The notes beneath the pieces were generated by a model that saw only the letters and a list, made by a program, of their open reading frames with translations, was not told where the DNA came from and made no database searches. This document shows positions 1 through 12,254 of a DNA stretch of 64,000 nt, one piece after another (positions within the stretch are counted from its first letter, which is position 1; each line of letters starts with the position of its first letter). Source of the stretch: Nyssa sinensis (Eukaryota > Streptophyta > Magnoliopsida > Cornales > Nyssaceae); NCBI GenBank assembly GCA_008638375.1, contig CM018035.1, positions 24,974,807 to 25,038,806 on the forward strand, in the 5' to 3' direction. The position numbers and the translations under genes are program-made.

Positions 1-59
1 AGAAAAATGATCATATTTATAGACGAATTTTACTTTTTTGAATTTTATTTTGGCGGTTA

Positions 60-367
60 AATTTTCAAATTTGAATTTCAACAGTTGAGTTTTGAAATTT
101 GAAATTTGAATTTCGGCAGACAAAAATTGAAATTTAAAATTTGAATTTGAATTTGAAATTTGAAATTTGAAATTCGAAATTCGAAATTTGGAATTTGAAA
201 TTTAAAATTTGTAATTTGAAATTTGAAATTTGAAATTTAAAATTTGAAATTTGAATTTTGAATTTGAAATTTGAAATTTGAAATTTGAAATTTGAAATTT
301 GAATTTGAAATTTGAAATTTGAAATTTGAAATTGAAATTTGAAATTTGAAATTTGAAATTGAAATTT
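60..367. repeat. Heptanucleotide tandem array, unit GAAATTT
   Basis: Near-continuous runs of the 7-mer GAAATTT, with occasional 6-mer (GAATTT) and variant (AAAATTT, GAAATTC) units. The core is at about 126-367. Because AAATTT is palindromic, either strand reads as the same motif. No open reading frame or transposon end is visible in it. It looks like a local minisatellite in AT-rich intergenic DNA. Confidence 0.9.
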
Positions 368-439
368 TGACTATAAAAATATATCCGTTAAATTGCAATC
401 GTTATGTTTAATTATATTTTTTAATAAAAAATATTAAAA

Positions 440-575
440 TATTGAAATGGCACCCCATTTTAGCACCTACCATTGGAGCAGATTTATAATTCAGGGGTGC
501 CAAAACACTGTTCAAGGTTGTAAATGGGTGATTTGGCACCCCAAAATGCAACACCCCCCTGGAGTTGCTCTGAGA
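440..575. mobile_element. Possible MITE fragment
   Basis: The segment contains the inverted pair GGGTGCCAAAACA and TTTGGCACCCC, and 'ctaccattggagcag' opposite 'cctggagttgctctg', a layout common in short plant MITEs. Both ends are unclear and no target duplication was found, so this is a weak call. A GA-rich stretch follows at 590-630. Confidence 0.25.
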
Positions 576-1364
576 GACCCGAGGTATAGAGAGTGAGGGA
601 GAAAGGAGAAGAAAGGGGAAGGGGGATTCGGCCCTGGAAGTGATCTCATACTCACTTTTATCTTCTTTATTCTTCATCATCATCATATTCTTCTTCTATC
701 ATCTTCATTGGGTGGGTGTGTTTGTGAGAATTTTTCAAACAAACCCTAGAGAGAGAGTTAGAGATTGAGATGTTTTGGGATTTTAATGAAGAACCAATAC
801 ATGACGAGAGTTCTTTGATGATTTTTGAAGATTCACAAGACTTGAACGACTTGGCTAGAAAGAGGTAGATGGAAAGAATTAAGCATCACCACTAAAGGAA
901 GTTAAATCGTCATGAGATATATAGGGAGGTTTTGGATTTTCTCTTTTACGTTTGTTGATAACTATATATAAATATATGTAGTATGTACATATATGGAGTG
1001 ATTAATGGTATTGGGTGTATTATATGGCATAAGTAAATCACACCATGGTGGTTCATATGAGAGCTTTGGCAAAGGGTTTTAATTTTTGAAAATGAGTGAA
1101 GGTTGTGATGTGTTGTGTTTGAATTCTATGAAATTCATGATAGATTTTTGTTGAGTTTAAGATTTGATATGATTAAATTGAATAAATGTATGAGCATAAT
1201 TATATATTTAGTGTGAACAACCATAATTTTATGAACTCTAGAGATGTGGCTAAAATGTATGATATTTGTGAAACTTGTAGCACGTGCTGGTGGATTTCCA
1301 ACAACATTAGGTCAAGTAAAAAAAATCAAAACTAAATCAATTTAAATTATAATGGTGGATTTTT

Positions 1365-1795
1365 AGGAACTGATTGAAAGATTTTTATGGTTCTGTTTGG
1401 TGAGTTTTAGGGGCTAATTGAAAGGGGTTTAAAGTGCTGTTTGGGGTAGTTTTTTAAGTGTTGTATGGTGGGTTTTAAAGGTATTATTAGACAAATTTTT
1501 AGTTGTTTTTGGGAAGATTTTTAATGTATTATTTGGCAAGTTTTTAGGTATTTTTTGGCACCATTTTAAGGGGGCTATTTTAGGATATTTAAGGGCGGTT
1601 TGGCTAACTTTTTATAGGCTATCTAGTGTATTTTTGGGGCTGTTGAGTTAAGCCTTTAAGGGTTGTTTGGTTGAACATTTATAGGTTGTTTAGTACAAAC
1701 TTAATGGGCTGTTTAGGAACTTTTAAAAGGATAGTTTGCCTTAGTTTTAAGGGGCTGCTTGCCTCAAGTTTAAGAAAGTTATATGGTAAGTTTAT
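1365..1795 (+). repeat. Degenerate minisatellite, GGGCTGTTTGG-type units
   Basis: More than ten diverged units of about 35-45 bp follow one another, each pairing a 'gtttttaggggctgtttgg'-like core with a variable linker. There is no coding potential. The array lies upstream of the LTR-like sequence that ends at 3516 and is probably part of the same large LTR, as other LTR copies in the window also carry internal minisatellites. Confidence 0.6.
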
Positions 1796-2459
1796 GTGAG
1801 CTTCTATAAGTATGGTATGTTGAGAATATAATAAATGAAATTTAATTCTTATCGAATCATGACTAGTTCTTGATATTCTATTTAGAATTCCTTATTAAAG
1901 GTATCACTCAAATATAGGTGTTATAGATATTTTTATCTATGATACCTTAGTCAAATATTTGGTGTGTCTTGATATTCTACCCTCATTCCTATATCAAATA
2001 TGTACTAGACACACACATATATGTATTTGTGTACTCTTGATGCCATTGTTGTTATGATGGGTAAGGGTGATGAATTCTCTCGGACTATTGTAGTGATTAG
2101 TATTGACTAGAGTTGAATCAAAATTGGCAGTAGAAGCACGATTGTAATAAATGATGATGATGATGATCTCGCTATACTAGACGTTGGATTTAATATATTG
2201 TTCGATGAATGTAAATGAATTAAATAGGATGAACTGATGAAATAAGAAGAGTGGTGTACTTATGAGATGTCGCTAAATATTTATTCGATCTGATCCTTGA
2301 GACAAGGAGTAGGCCCTTCAAATACCTGGCTAAGGGGCAATCCCTTCAAATATCCAGACATTTGTCATAGTGTTTTGTGTGGAATTGATAATGTAGACTC
2401 GTATGATATTGAGAGGATGTGAGCTCCATTTTGTTTTGGGGATGGAGACTCCCTTTGGC

Positions 2460-3516
2460 TACAGGCCATAACCTTGTGCAGGAGGTTCTCTAGACCTATG
2501 AGTTAGCAACTCATAAAAAGGAAAAATATAAGTGCTTCGGGGGTCATGTGTGTGTGTGTTAAAGCAAATTATTAAATCATAAGCATATCATTTTGCATTC
2601 ATGAAAGTGTTTATGCATTGAGCTTGAGTGTTTGCATTGGCTATATTGATGAATGCAGTAGATGTTGAATGACTTATTGTATCATGGATTGCATTTGGTA
2701 TGTGTCTGGACTATGTAATGATCACACTTTGTTGACTTGTCTTTCTGTCGGCCTGTATTAATTCTATTGCTTTTGGATGTTATCATTCATACTACTTTTG
2801 AGTAGGAAATGAAGGAGTGTATTAAGGATTGGTACATATTTGACATATTTCATGTTCGAATATATATATATTGAATACCCTTGTTATTAGTGTTGCACCA
2901 CATGGAGTGGTTCCTTATTCTCTCGATTATTGTATCCATACTTGTGATCCCGTGAATGATACATGTTGTGTGCTTTTGATTTCATACTGGACTTTAAGGA
3001 TTGTCCTTTTTGGACTTGCATTAATTTTTGCATGTTGCGTGCTTGTGTGTAATATTTGAAAGCCCTACTGAGCGTTATGGCCCACCCTTGTTGTTCGTGG
3101 GAATGGCAAGTACACTGGACTTGGATAGTAGTTTTGGAGCAGCAGCAGAGGATTGAAGTCCTAGTTTTATTACGAAATTCAATTATGTACCAATTATTCA
3201 TTTTACTTGTACAGATGTTTGTACCCTAACTCAAATGGCCATGTATAAAAAAATATTGTATAAGTGGAAGAATTAATATATTATCTTTTGATTTAGACTC
3301 GGTTTTATTTCTTTTAGCTACCTTGATAGTAACTTAATTTAATAAATCCCATTACGAGACGTGAACAAGTTTAATCATAAGACCGAACCGAAACCAATTA
3401 AAGAAAAAAAAATGGGCTATATTTTATACATTTGACTAGGATGGTTAGTCTTATTACCTTCCTTTTAGGGTCCTAATGAGCCCCGTGGTCCGGCCCTGTG
3501 GGTTAGGGTCATGACA
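2460..3516 (+). mobile_element. 3' part of a large LTR (copy Z, forward)
   Basis: The segment ends in GGTTAGGGTCATGACA, a gypsy-type LTR terminus close to the GGGTCATGACA end of the LTR closing at 20702. Its sequence recurs, inverted and diverged with indels, at about 7632-8800. For example, 'gagcgttatggcccaccc' at 3070 matches the reverse complement of about 8080-8100. The 5' limit is not defined; the LTR may begin upstream of the window. No ORF is credible. The right flank drops directly into the end of a Sirevirus pol gene. Confidence 0.6.
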
Positions 3517-4365
3517 TCTATAGATTTTCTCAAATTCTCGAACCTAATGCCATCTAAAGTCTTGGTGAAAATATCAGCGAATTAATACTCTGTAGGGACT
3601 TACTACAAAGATATAACATTCTTCACAACAAACTCAAGAATGAAATGGTGTTAGAAATTTATGTGTTTTGTCTTAGAATCCTGAACAAGATTCTTTTATA
3701 TATTAATAGCACTCAAGTTGTCACAATACACCGTTATCATGTCAATATCAAAACCAAAATCCCTCAATATTTGTCTCATCCATGAAAGCTAAGGACAACA
3801 ACTACCAACTGCAATGTACTTAGCCACAACTATGGATAGAGAGATGGAATTTTACTTCTTGCTATGCCACGAAAGCATGGCATTGCTTGAGTAGAAGTAG
3901 TTTTCGGGTGTGCTCTTCTAGTCATCCACATTCCACATTCCCGGCCGAATCTGCATTAGAATATGCAGCTAACGTAACATTGGTATCAAAAGAATACCAA
4001 CTACCATACCCAAGAGTTGAACTCACATACCTAATGATCCTCTTAATTGCAATCAAGTGAGACTCTTAAGGGTTAGACTAAAAACGTGCTTACACACCAA
4101 CACTAAAAGTAATGTCAAGTTTACTAGATGTAAGATACAGTAGACAACCAATTATGCTCCTATACAATGTAGGATCACCATCATTGCTTGTGTTATCTTT
4201 ACTAAGCTTGGTGTTTTTACTCATAGGAGTTCTAGCATGTTTAGTATTTGTAAAACCAAACTTCTTCACCAACTCATTGGCATATTTAGTTTGTAAGATA
4301 AAAATCTCATCACTCAATTGTTTGACTTGGAGTCTTAAAAAGAAGTTCAAATCAACAATCATACT
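3517..4365 (-). pseudogene. Sirevirus-type copia pol remnant: RT C-terminus and RNase H
   Basis: Read on the minus strand, 4365 down to about 4090 encodes the C-terminal part of a Ty1/copia reverse transcriptase, with the motifs LNFFLRLQVKQL, KYANELVKKFG, ARTPMS, LYRSIIGCLLYLT and DITFSVGV. 4080 down to 3517 continues with decayed RNase H, recognisable by LSWHSKKQN, a degenerate 'STAEAEY'-like stretch, a YCDN-like motif and the terminal FTKTLDGIRFENLRK-like end. These motifs are typical of the Sirevirus lineage. Several in-frame stops and shifts make it non-functional. The gene continues at 6118 beyond a 1.75 kb insertion. Confidence 0.8.
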
Positions 4366-6117
4366 GGTCACGAGTCGAAACCCGGTCACCATTTGCGGAT
4401 TAGGGGTAATGATCGACATTGTCACCCAAACAGGTAGTACAAAATCAAATGAATTACATAAGATAGTAAAAAAATCCTTTTTAAGCAAGTGCGGAAGTTA
4501 CACATATGCAACTCGTCTCATAACCAATCAATTTTAACAATCATCAATAAGATCATTTCTAAGTACAATTTTTATCATCATTGATCACAATTCAAATCTA
4601 ATGACATCTTTCAATATTACTAAGTCACAATGTCTAATATTAGAATCATCCTTACAAGATTAATTCAAATTAAGTCTTGGAGTTGTACACCATCAATGTT
4701 GTCCATCAATGTTACATTTCCTTCCATATTGTGTTACTTGAAAAATTGTTATAATTTTGTGGTGAGCTAACTTAAGCCCAGTAAGTAAATCCTTCACTCT
4801 GTCACGGGTTAAACAAGGGTGTATAAGAAGAGATAATCATAGAATATCAAGTTCAAGGAATTGGCCATTAGGACATAATAACACAGTTCACAAGGAGATC
4901 ACAATTGCAATAAGAATGACTAAGCAAGTCAACAAGCACAATTTCATCAACATATAATGTTTAGTTGCCAAAATCAAAGGGATTCAAATAGAATATAATG
5001 ATAACCCTCAAAGGCGTATTTCACATCCAAAGAATATCATCATTATATCAACAATCATAATGCGGAATCAAACATATAGGAATCTGAGTTTACTAGATGC
5101 TATCAACAAATAGGGCCCGACTACCCCCAAACAACACTCATTTAGGTACACCAATCCATCTTTGGGTTTCCCTAAATAGCACCAAGAGCTCTTATCAAAT
5201 AGTCATGTCCTCGTCAGGACTACGTGTTGGGTATCATTCCCAAACAACGACCCGTAGGTCATCAGCATCTATAGAGTCAAGATGGGCATTGTGATAGACA
5301 CAACCCTGGATACTCACAAACAATGTTATCATAACATGGATTCCATAAGGTATGTACACATATATACAGATTACAAATGTCTACAACAAAATGGATCACA
5401 ATGATCACAAGCACAAATTTGTGTATGTACAATGAGCTGTTTTACTACATGTGTTTTGATTAGGACAAGATTTTGGTCCAATGACAACAAGACATCACAC
5501 CATTGACCTCTTTAAGGGATTGACACCTTATTTTGCATACATGTCTCATACATGCATTTTATTGGTTATATGCATTTTCAGTAGACATTGTAGCACAAAA
5601 GTGTTGGCAGCCTACTAGGTAAAGTTTTGGCACTCCTTACATAGAATCTTGGTTTCAAGACTTTGTAGGAGCTTTTTAAGCCCTTTTTTTCCTTTTCCTT
5701 TTGTATAGGCATTATATTGTATGTTAAAGTGTTTCATTCACCCCTAAAATTTTCATTTTAATCTCCTAAAAGTCTCCTATAATTTTTGTAATAATTCTTG
5801 ATTACGCATATTTTATTTATGTATCACTAGTCTTGTCTTAAAGCATTTGTGCACTAATTTTTTCAAAATTATTCATGTGTTATTCCTCTGTCAACACCAA
5901 TCATAATTTGTCTTCAAGTTATGACCTTTGACATTAAATCACATTTTTAAAATTGATTAGTCTCCAATTCGTAACTAATTGCTCTCATTTATACATTTGT
6001 CTCTATATTTATAGACTATTAACATTGAGTAGAAATGTTCATGATTATTAAGCAAATTCACTTATAATAATCATCATTATTCTTAATTTCTCCACTTATA
6101 TAGGTCAGAATGTTACA
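4366..6117 (-). mobile_element. Solo-LTR-like insertion inside Sirevirus RT, TSD ATACT
   Basis: The 5-bp direct repeat ATACT occurs at 4361-4365 and 6118-6122. Removing the 1752-bp segment and one repeat restores an uninterrupted RT reading frame of the form EMS-MIVD-LNFF, matching the family pattern. On the minus strand the element starts TGTAACATTCTGACC and ends TTTCGACTCGTGACC. That resembles the TGTAATACCCCGACC start and TTTCGGGTCATGACA end of the LTR at 12574-20702. No ORF, PBS or polypurine tract is visible, which fits a solo LTR. The last base is C rather than A, probably a mutation. Confidence 0.8.
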
Positions 6118-7631
6118 ATACTCATTTCAAAACCTACTCTCATCTCTTCAACAAAAGCATAAGTGTGTTTGATGTTTATAGAACCGAAAACTATGTCATT
6201 AACATAACTTATGTGATTAAAAACTCCTTACCCTCCTTCCTAACAAACATCGTCTTATCTGTTCCCCCTCTTGAAAAACCCCTTTCAAGAAAGTAAGCAG
6301 TAAGCCTCTCATACCAACCTTTAAGAGCTTTCTTCAATCAATACAAGGCATTCTTAAGATGATACACATGTTTAGGATTTAGTAGATCTTTAAACTCTTT
6401 GGGTTATTCCACATAGATTTCCTCCTTAAGAATACCTTGAACAATGTCACTCTTAACATCCATTTGAAAATGTTTGAAATTCAAATGGCATGTTAACCTT
6501 GAACAATGTCACTTTTAACATCCATTTGAAAAGACTTGAATTTCAAATGGCATGTTATGGCTAGTAATAATCATACACTTTCTAGGTACCATGCTGATCT
6601 AGCTTATTCTTGTAAATCTACTTGGTACCAATCACAATACATTCTCTAGGTCGAGGGACTAATTCTCAAACATCAAGCTTAGTGAATTAAAGTAACTCCT
6701 CTTGCATACCAAAAATTTTATCCTCAAGTTAGAGTGTTTCCTTCACATTTGTGGGTTCTACTTTTGAAATGAAACAATGAAAACTCACTTGATTCTCTAG
6801 TTAAGCCCTAATAATGACTCTAGTCTCTAAATCTCCAATCACATTTGAGAGATCATAACTCTTACTCACCCAAGTAGCACACTTCTATAATGGTTTGAAG
6901 AAGTATCATCTATTATCTCTAATTCACTTTTTTTCTTTTCAACACTAGGTATGGTTTTAGTGGTTTTCTCAACTAAAGGTTCACTCATTCCTACTGAATC
7001 ATCAAGATATTCTTCTCTAAAAATCACTTTCTCATCATCAATTACCACATTGATTGACTCCATAACATTGATTTTCTAAGATTGTAAACTCTATAGGCTC
7101 TACTATTTTGGAGTAACCTAATAAGATCACTACATCACTTCTTTGATCAAGTTTTTGAAAGCTTTCTCTATCTCTAAGGATATAACATCTACTTCCAAAG
7201 ACTTTGAAATACTTAAAATTAGGCTTCATACTAGTCCATAACTCATATGGGATTTGACATGAACCTAGTCTAAGGTAAACCCTATTGATTATTTGGCAAG
7301 TAGTGCCAACTTCTTCAACCTAAAATCTCCTAGGCACACCCTTGTCATGGAGCATTACCTTAGAATCTCTTCAATGACTCTATTTTTCCTCTCAACAATC
7401 CCATTTTGTTGAGGTATAGTGGAAGCTAATATGAGAACTTATGCTTAATGCCTAGGTTATCACAATACTCAATTAATAAGGATTTTCCAAATTCCATTTC
7501 ACGATCACTTATAACCTAATGATTGTGTAACCATTTTCATTTTGGATTCGTTGACAAATCCTAATGACAACATTACAGACATCTATATTTTTTATAAGAA
7601 AATCTACAAAAAAGTACCTAAAGAAATCATT
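6118..7631 (-). pseudogene. Sirevirus-type copia pol remnant: integrase C-half, linker, RT N-half
   Basis: This continues the pol fragment on the minus strand. 7631 to about 7240 is decayed integrase core, with a region like QNENGYTIIR...EFENP. 7229-7040 is the integrase C-terminal part, with KPNFKYFKVFGSRCYILRDRE and LLGYS. 7063-6866 is the acidic linker (ESINVVIDDE). About 6600-6118 is RT, with a KSDFLNG-like motif, an ALYGLKQ-like region and the catalytic motif altered to YVND. Stops and frameshifts are frequent. Gag, protease and the LTRs of this copy are absent. It abuts the terminus of an inverted LTR at 7631/7632. Confidence 0.8.
6435..6558. repeat. 62-bp tandem duplication inside copia RT
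   Basis: Two adjacent copies of a 62-bp stretch (6435-6496 and 6497-6558) begin 'ccttgaacaatgtcact' and end 'aatggcatgtta'. They differ by a few substitutions and duplicate the RT motif with the KNAFLNG-type core. The duplication disrupts the RT gene and arose after or during its decay. Confidence 0.85.
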
Positions 7632-10600
7632 TTTCGTGCCCTTAACCCGCAGGGCTAGACTAAGAGGTCATTGGACTTCGATGAGGTTGGTAATAGGACT
7701 AACCATCTTAGTTAAGTACATAAAAAATAGGCCATTTTTTTAATTGATTTCCTTTAATTATTTCGGTTCAGTTCCTGGATTAAACTTGTTCAAGTCCCAT
7801 AACGGGACTAAATGAATTGCTTACGTTCAAAGGTACTATGTCAATTATCCAACAACAGGGCGCTACATGGAAACATCTAGAGCTGACTTTAAAGTTTAGT
7901 AGGTATATACATGCCATATACAATAATAGTATGAAGGGTACAAGCACCCTTAATAAATAAATAAATAAATAAATACAACAGTGTAATTAAATGCTATACT
8001 AACTTTAGTCCATCTGGTACTGCTTCTGCAGCTATCTTTCATCAAGTCAACACATGTGATTCCGATGAACAATAGGGGTGAGCCATAATGCTCAATAGGG
8101 TTTCCCAAAACACACAAGCAAGCAGCATGCAAAAACTAATACAAGTCCAAAGAGGACACACCCTATAGTCCAGTGTGCATCACAAGCACACTACATCATC
8201 ATATCCCAAAAACAGGCATAAACATAAGTATCAAAGAGCATCGCACCACTACATGAGGTTTGACAATAACAACTAAATAGTCGACATATGAAGGGCCGGA
8301 CACATGACATAATTAGAAGCATATAATCTCACGAAGCACCTCCATTTCCTATTTTAATACCACAAGAACAATGTATATAATTACATAACCAATCAAAAGA
8401 TGTAAGTGTAAACTTACCCAACTTACGAAGCACCTTCATTTCCTGTTCAAAGCCATAAGAACAATGTATTCATTCACAGCTAAGCAACCATTCACAAATG
8501 CCACAGTATCATAAACTAGCAGTGTACAATCCAAAAATAATCATAATGAAATATCATTAACTAGCACATAGGTCCTGGTAAGCCTATGTACGTTACAGGC
8601 TACTAACTCAATGGAAACAAATGACCACCCACGCGGTTTACAGCTCATAAGTCGAGGGAAGACACCATCCCTATCATAAATGGAACCTCGAGTAAAGTGC
8701 AATATCATAAAGACTCTCTTCCCAAGTCTTTTTCTCATATGTATTCTTTTCCACAATTCTAATATCTCAATTCCCACCATAAACAGTGCTCATCAACATC
8801 AACATCAACATCAATATCCTCTCAAATCTCACACTGCTCAGGTATAGTCAATAATATGCATATTAGCATCATTCATATCCACAAAAATACTAATGATCAT
8901 AAGAGAGGATATTTGATTTAATGAATAGATACAAGAGTAATAACAGTCATATATATATATATGTCCATGACAGAAATAGAAATCATGATAAACATCAATA
9001 TGGCAATTACATGTATCCTACACCACCATGTAAATATTCAACATCCCAACATTAGATATAACAATAACATCATACTGATAATGTAATGGCAAGATATCAA
9101 AAGATATAGATAAACATATCATGTGAATAACATAACAAGTATACACATCAATACATCATGACATTGTCCTAGTCCCTAATCCTTACTCCACTACAAGGAA
9201 ACACTACTTGTGTCTTTCATAATGTTTGTCAACTATCTTACATATTTCCTGTTCTATTCCCAAGGACCACCCTGGTCCATATAACTAAGGCATCGTATCA
9301 AGTCTTATGGTTTTCTATGGCCAATCACTCTTTAGCCTACACCTCGAATGCCCGTTTATCCAAATGGATATAAAAAATGTGTTCCCGGGTATCAAAAACT
9401 TTAAGGAAGGCTTATCGTATTATCTCTAAGTCATTTGACTGTCTTTTAAGCCCATAAGGACATTTTTATAATTAATCGGACAAGTTACGCGACTACCGAG
9501 ACACCATCTCTCAAAATCGATCATGGAATCAAATCTAGAAGGTCCAATAATCTTAAAGGTATCATCTTTATATTTTATTAATGCTTCTAAGTATTTGTTC
9601 CATGTTTAGGGAAATTTTAGAAATTTTACATTTCCATGTGGGACTACCCCAAGTCTATATTTCACTGTTTTGATATCATATTTGGGTTCCTGGCATCCAA
9701 AAACATTGGAAACACCTCTTACGGATCATAATTCGACTTTTAAATGCTTAATATAAGTCTAGAGGTATAATCGTCATTTTCTCACTTTATGTGGGACCAT
9801 CACCAACTTCCCAATTTGTTCAATTTAATCACATATTTGAATCTCGGGCATCCAATAACTTTGGAATAGTCCCTTCTAAATTTTAATTAGCCTTTAAGTT
9901 TCTTAAACTATCATTAGGAGTATTTTTGTAATTTACCATATTCATGTGGGACCATCCCAGGTCTACAAATGTCTAAACCGACTCCACCATTGAGTCCGGA
10001 ATGCCCAAAAACCTTAAGAATGACCTTTCTTTCATTTTAATTGGCTTAAATTTCAATTTTATAAACGGGTGGCCTTTTTCACAATTTTTCATAAATTATT
10101 CACTAATTTGTAATTAACTAAATCAATTCAGCCCCTTTATAATTTTCCTAAATTCAATTTCTAATTCCTGTTACCAAATAAGAAAATTTCAATTCTAATT
10201 CCAATTTCTAGAATAGGGTTGTCCTTATTCCAATTCACCAGGCCCTAAACAGCAGATTACACAACGATGTGCCCAAACATCCTGATTCATAAACCAGTAG
10301 CCAAACATCCCTTAAGCCCAACCGTTAAATGGGTCAGCCCAAAACCCGACCCGAATACCCATTGGCTAGACTTGTTGACCTTTGACTCGACCCATTTGAC
10401 CGTTGATCGGGTCAACCCTGATTGACCGGTCAACTTATCGGAGTTGACCACCGCCAGCTACTTCCGATCATCTTCTCCGGCTGGTTTGCCGGAACCCTTG
10501 CTAGAAACTATAGTTTTTTTGTGAATTTTTTTTTCCTGCGTTTTCTCTTCTTTTTTTTTACCCTCTTTCTTTCTAAACTATTTTAAAAATCTTCCTCAAT
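7632..10600 (-). mobile_element. Large non-coding LTR-like element (copy Y, reverse)
   Basis: About 7632-8800 is the diverged reverse complement of copy Z (about 2460-3516), so the LTR end points left. The left terminus reads TTTTCGTGCCCTTAACCC, against TGTCATGACCCTAACCC expected from copy Z. Further right it carries a 150-bp tandem module (9485-10060), GC-rich 'gttgaccggtcaac' DNA and pyrimidine-rich DNA at 10510-10570, in the order seen in other copies. The distal end is uncertain and could extend to about 11.6 kb. No coding region, PBS or PPT is visible. Confidence 0.55.
9485..10060. repeat. Approximately 154-bp tandem module, at least three copies
   Basis: The landmark 'atgtgggac(c/t)a' recurs at 9638, 9791 and 9946, giving periods of 153 and 155 bp. 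Each unit also contains a phrase like 'cgggcatccaaaaac(a/t)ttgga' and a 'tttttgtaattta' phrase. A related module of about 146-150 bp occurs twice at 14445-14625 and twice at 62470-62650, so it is a conserved building block of this LTR family. Confidence 0.65.
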
Positions 10601-10859
10601 ATCTTTAATAAGTTTTCATAGATCAAATCAACCAAAAACAAAGGTTTCAAGGCGAAACCCGATTTTCTGATGAAGGGACTATAACTTGTCAAATATCCAA
10701 TCCAGGCCACCATCCTTCACCCAGTTTTCTTCCATCCTCTGTTTAGAACATAAACGAACCCACATAACACAACAAGGTCCGTCAAAATGTCTTTCATTGT
10801 CAAGACCCATAATGGGTCTATCACTGGTTACACATGATGAAACACACACTATTGTGTTC

Positions 10860-11341
10860 ACACACATTCATGCACTTAATCACACTTCCAAGCATGCAAG
10901 GATCTCAAATACTTAATCAGATCTTAGAAGGGTGAAAGATCCCTATCTCTGTCCATTACCCTAGTTTTCAAGAGAGAGAGCGCTTGGTTTCTTCTCTCAT
11001 GGCTGTCACACCACTGTTCCAGCCGTCCAATCTTCCTCTTCTTTTCTCCCTCTTCTTTTTTTCTTGTTTTCGGTTTCCATTGGGTCATAGACACACATAC
11101 AAACACACACACACACACACAGTTTCACACACTAGTGTATTACACACACACAAAAACACACACTCACATATACACACACCACTCTTACACACTTACAATC
11201 ACTCTTTCCCTCTCAACTGCACACACGATACATGCACACACAAGCCTCTCTCTAACACACACTCACACACACTATTTCTCTCTTTTTCTTCTTTGAACCC
11301 ACACAAACACACATGAACACACACTCTCACACTTCGGCTAG

Positions 11342-11377
<36 letters not shown>

Positions 11378-11420
11378 AATCAAAAAATGGGAGGGAAAAA
11401 GAGAGGAGAGAGAAAATGTG
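10860..11420. repeat. CA-rich and (GA)n low-complexity tract
   Basis: The stretch has dispersed CACACA runs (especially 11090-11330) followed by an almost pure GA tract at 11345-11374. It yields long open frames of His/Thr/Ser-rich peptide that are not genes. No transposon end is recognised between about 10.6 kb and 11.63 kb. Confidence 0.8.
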
Positions 11421-11633
11421 ATGTCCCCTTTAAGTCTCATCAAGCCAATCTTGTCCCCTTACAATGCATCTCACCACACACAATCACACCCTTCCACTAC
11501 CTATAAATTTTACATGTGTCATGTTCTAGAAGACTTCACTTGGCTTCTTGGAGAAGCTTTCCATGCATTCCCATATACCACGTGGCCAGTTGGCCAACTG
11601 TACACGTACACTAGCTCGAATTGAAACTGTCTC

Positions 11634-12254
11634 AAGCTTGAACTTTATCTTTCGTCAATGGTGAAATTGACATAAACCAAGGCTCTTAGATCTGATTTAG
11701 ATCTAGTGGGTGATCTAAATCGATAAATGAACCAGAGTAGAGATGTGTATGAATAACATATATGAATGATCTCTCATAAGAGCTTCATGATCTATCAACG
11801 ATTTTTCTCTCACAATATGAGACCCTTTCACTCTATTTTTGACTGCTCTAAATCTTATTACTACGTATTTTTGCAAAGAGCTTGATTGATCCCCCAAATG
11901 GTTTGAAAACAGAATATAAATCTATTTTTCGCCCAGGGTTCTTTCAAATGAACCATCATTCATTCGAACGAACACTAGTTTGTTCGAACGAACAAGGAAC
12001 GAATATCAAACGAGCACAACTCTGAGGTTACAGCTCTTCGATTGATATAGAGCTTTCAAACGAATGAAAATGAACTTCTTTATTGTTCGTTCGAACGAGC
12101 AACATAGAGTTACTTATTCTTGCTTGTCTTGTGAACTAAACTTTTCCCTTAAGTGTTTTAAAGATACGTTTTGGGAAATTAGTTTCACAACCACAAGTCA
12201 ATCACATACATGATGTTATGATAAAAACTATATGCAATGCATGCATGATGTGAA
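11634..12254 (-). mobile_element. Sirevirus-type 3' LTR, distal half (split copy)
   Basis: The segment matches 29134-29740, part of the 5' LTR of the element whose internal region lies at 22.7-28.4 kb. The match includes 'aagcttgaact', 'cgaacaaggaacgaatatcaaac' style phrases and several TTCGAA palindromes. Homology breaks at 11634, so about 0.77 kb of the LTR is missing. At 12254 the LTR is interrupted by a TGTAGACACC...CCTACA element and resumes at 22443. The junction bases GTGAA and ATGAG each differ by one base from GTGAG in the intact 5' LTR (29734-29740 region), as expected for an old 5-bp target duplication. Confidence 0.75.

Noticed and set aside
2887..3201. 104-codon minus-strand frame
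   Set aside because: It lies in an LTR arm, and the inverted copy at 7950-8132 does not preserve the frame.
10984..11624. Open frames of 110 and 103 codons
   Set aside because: They encode His/Thr/Ser and Arg/Glu runs produced by the CA and GA tracts; overlapping frames are open on both strands.
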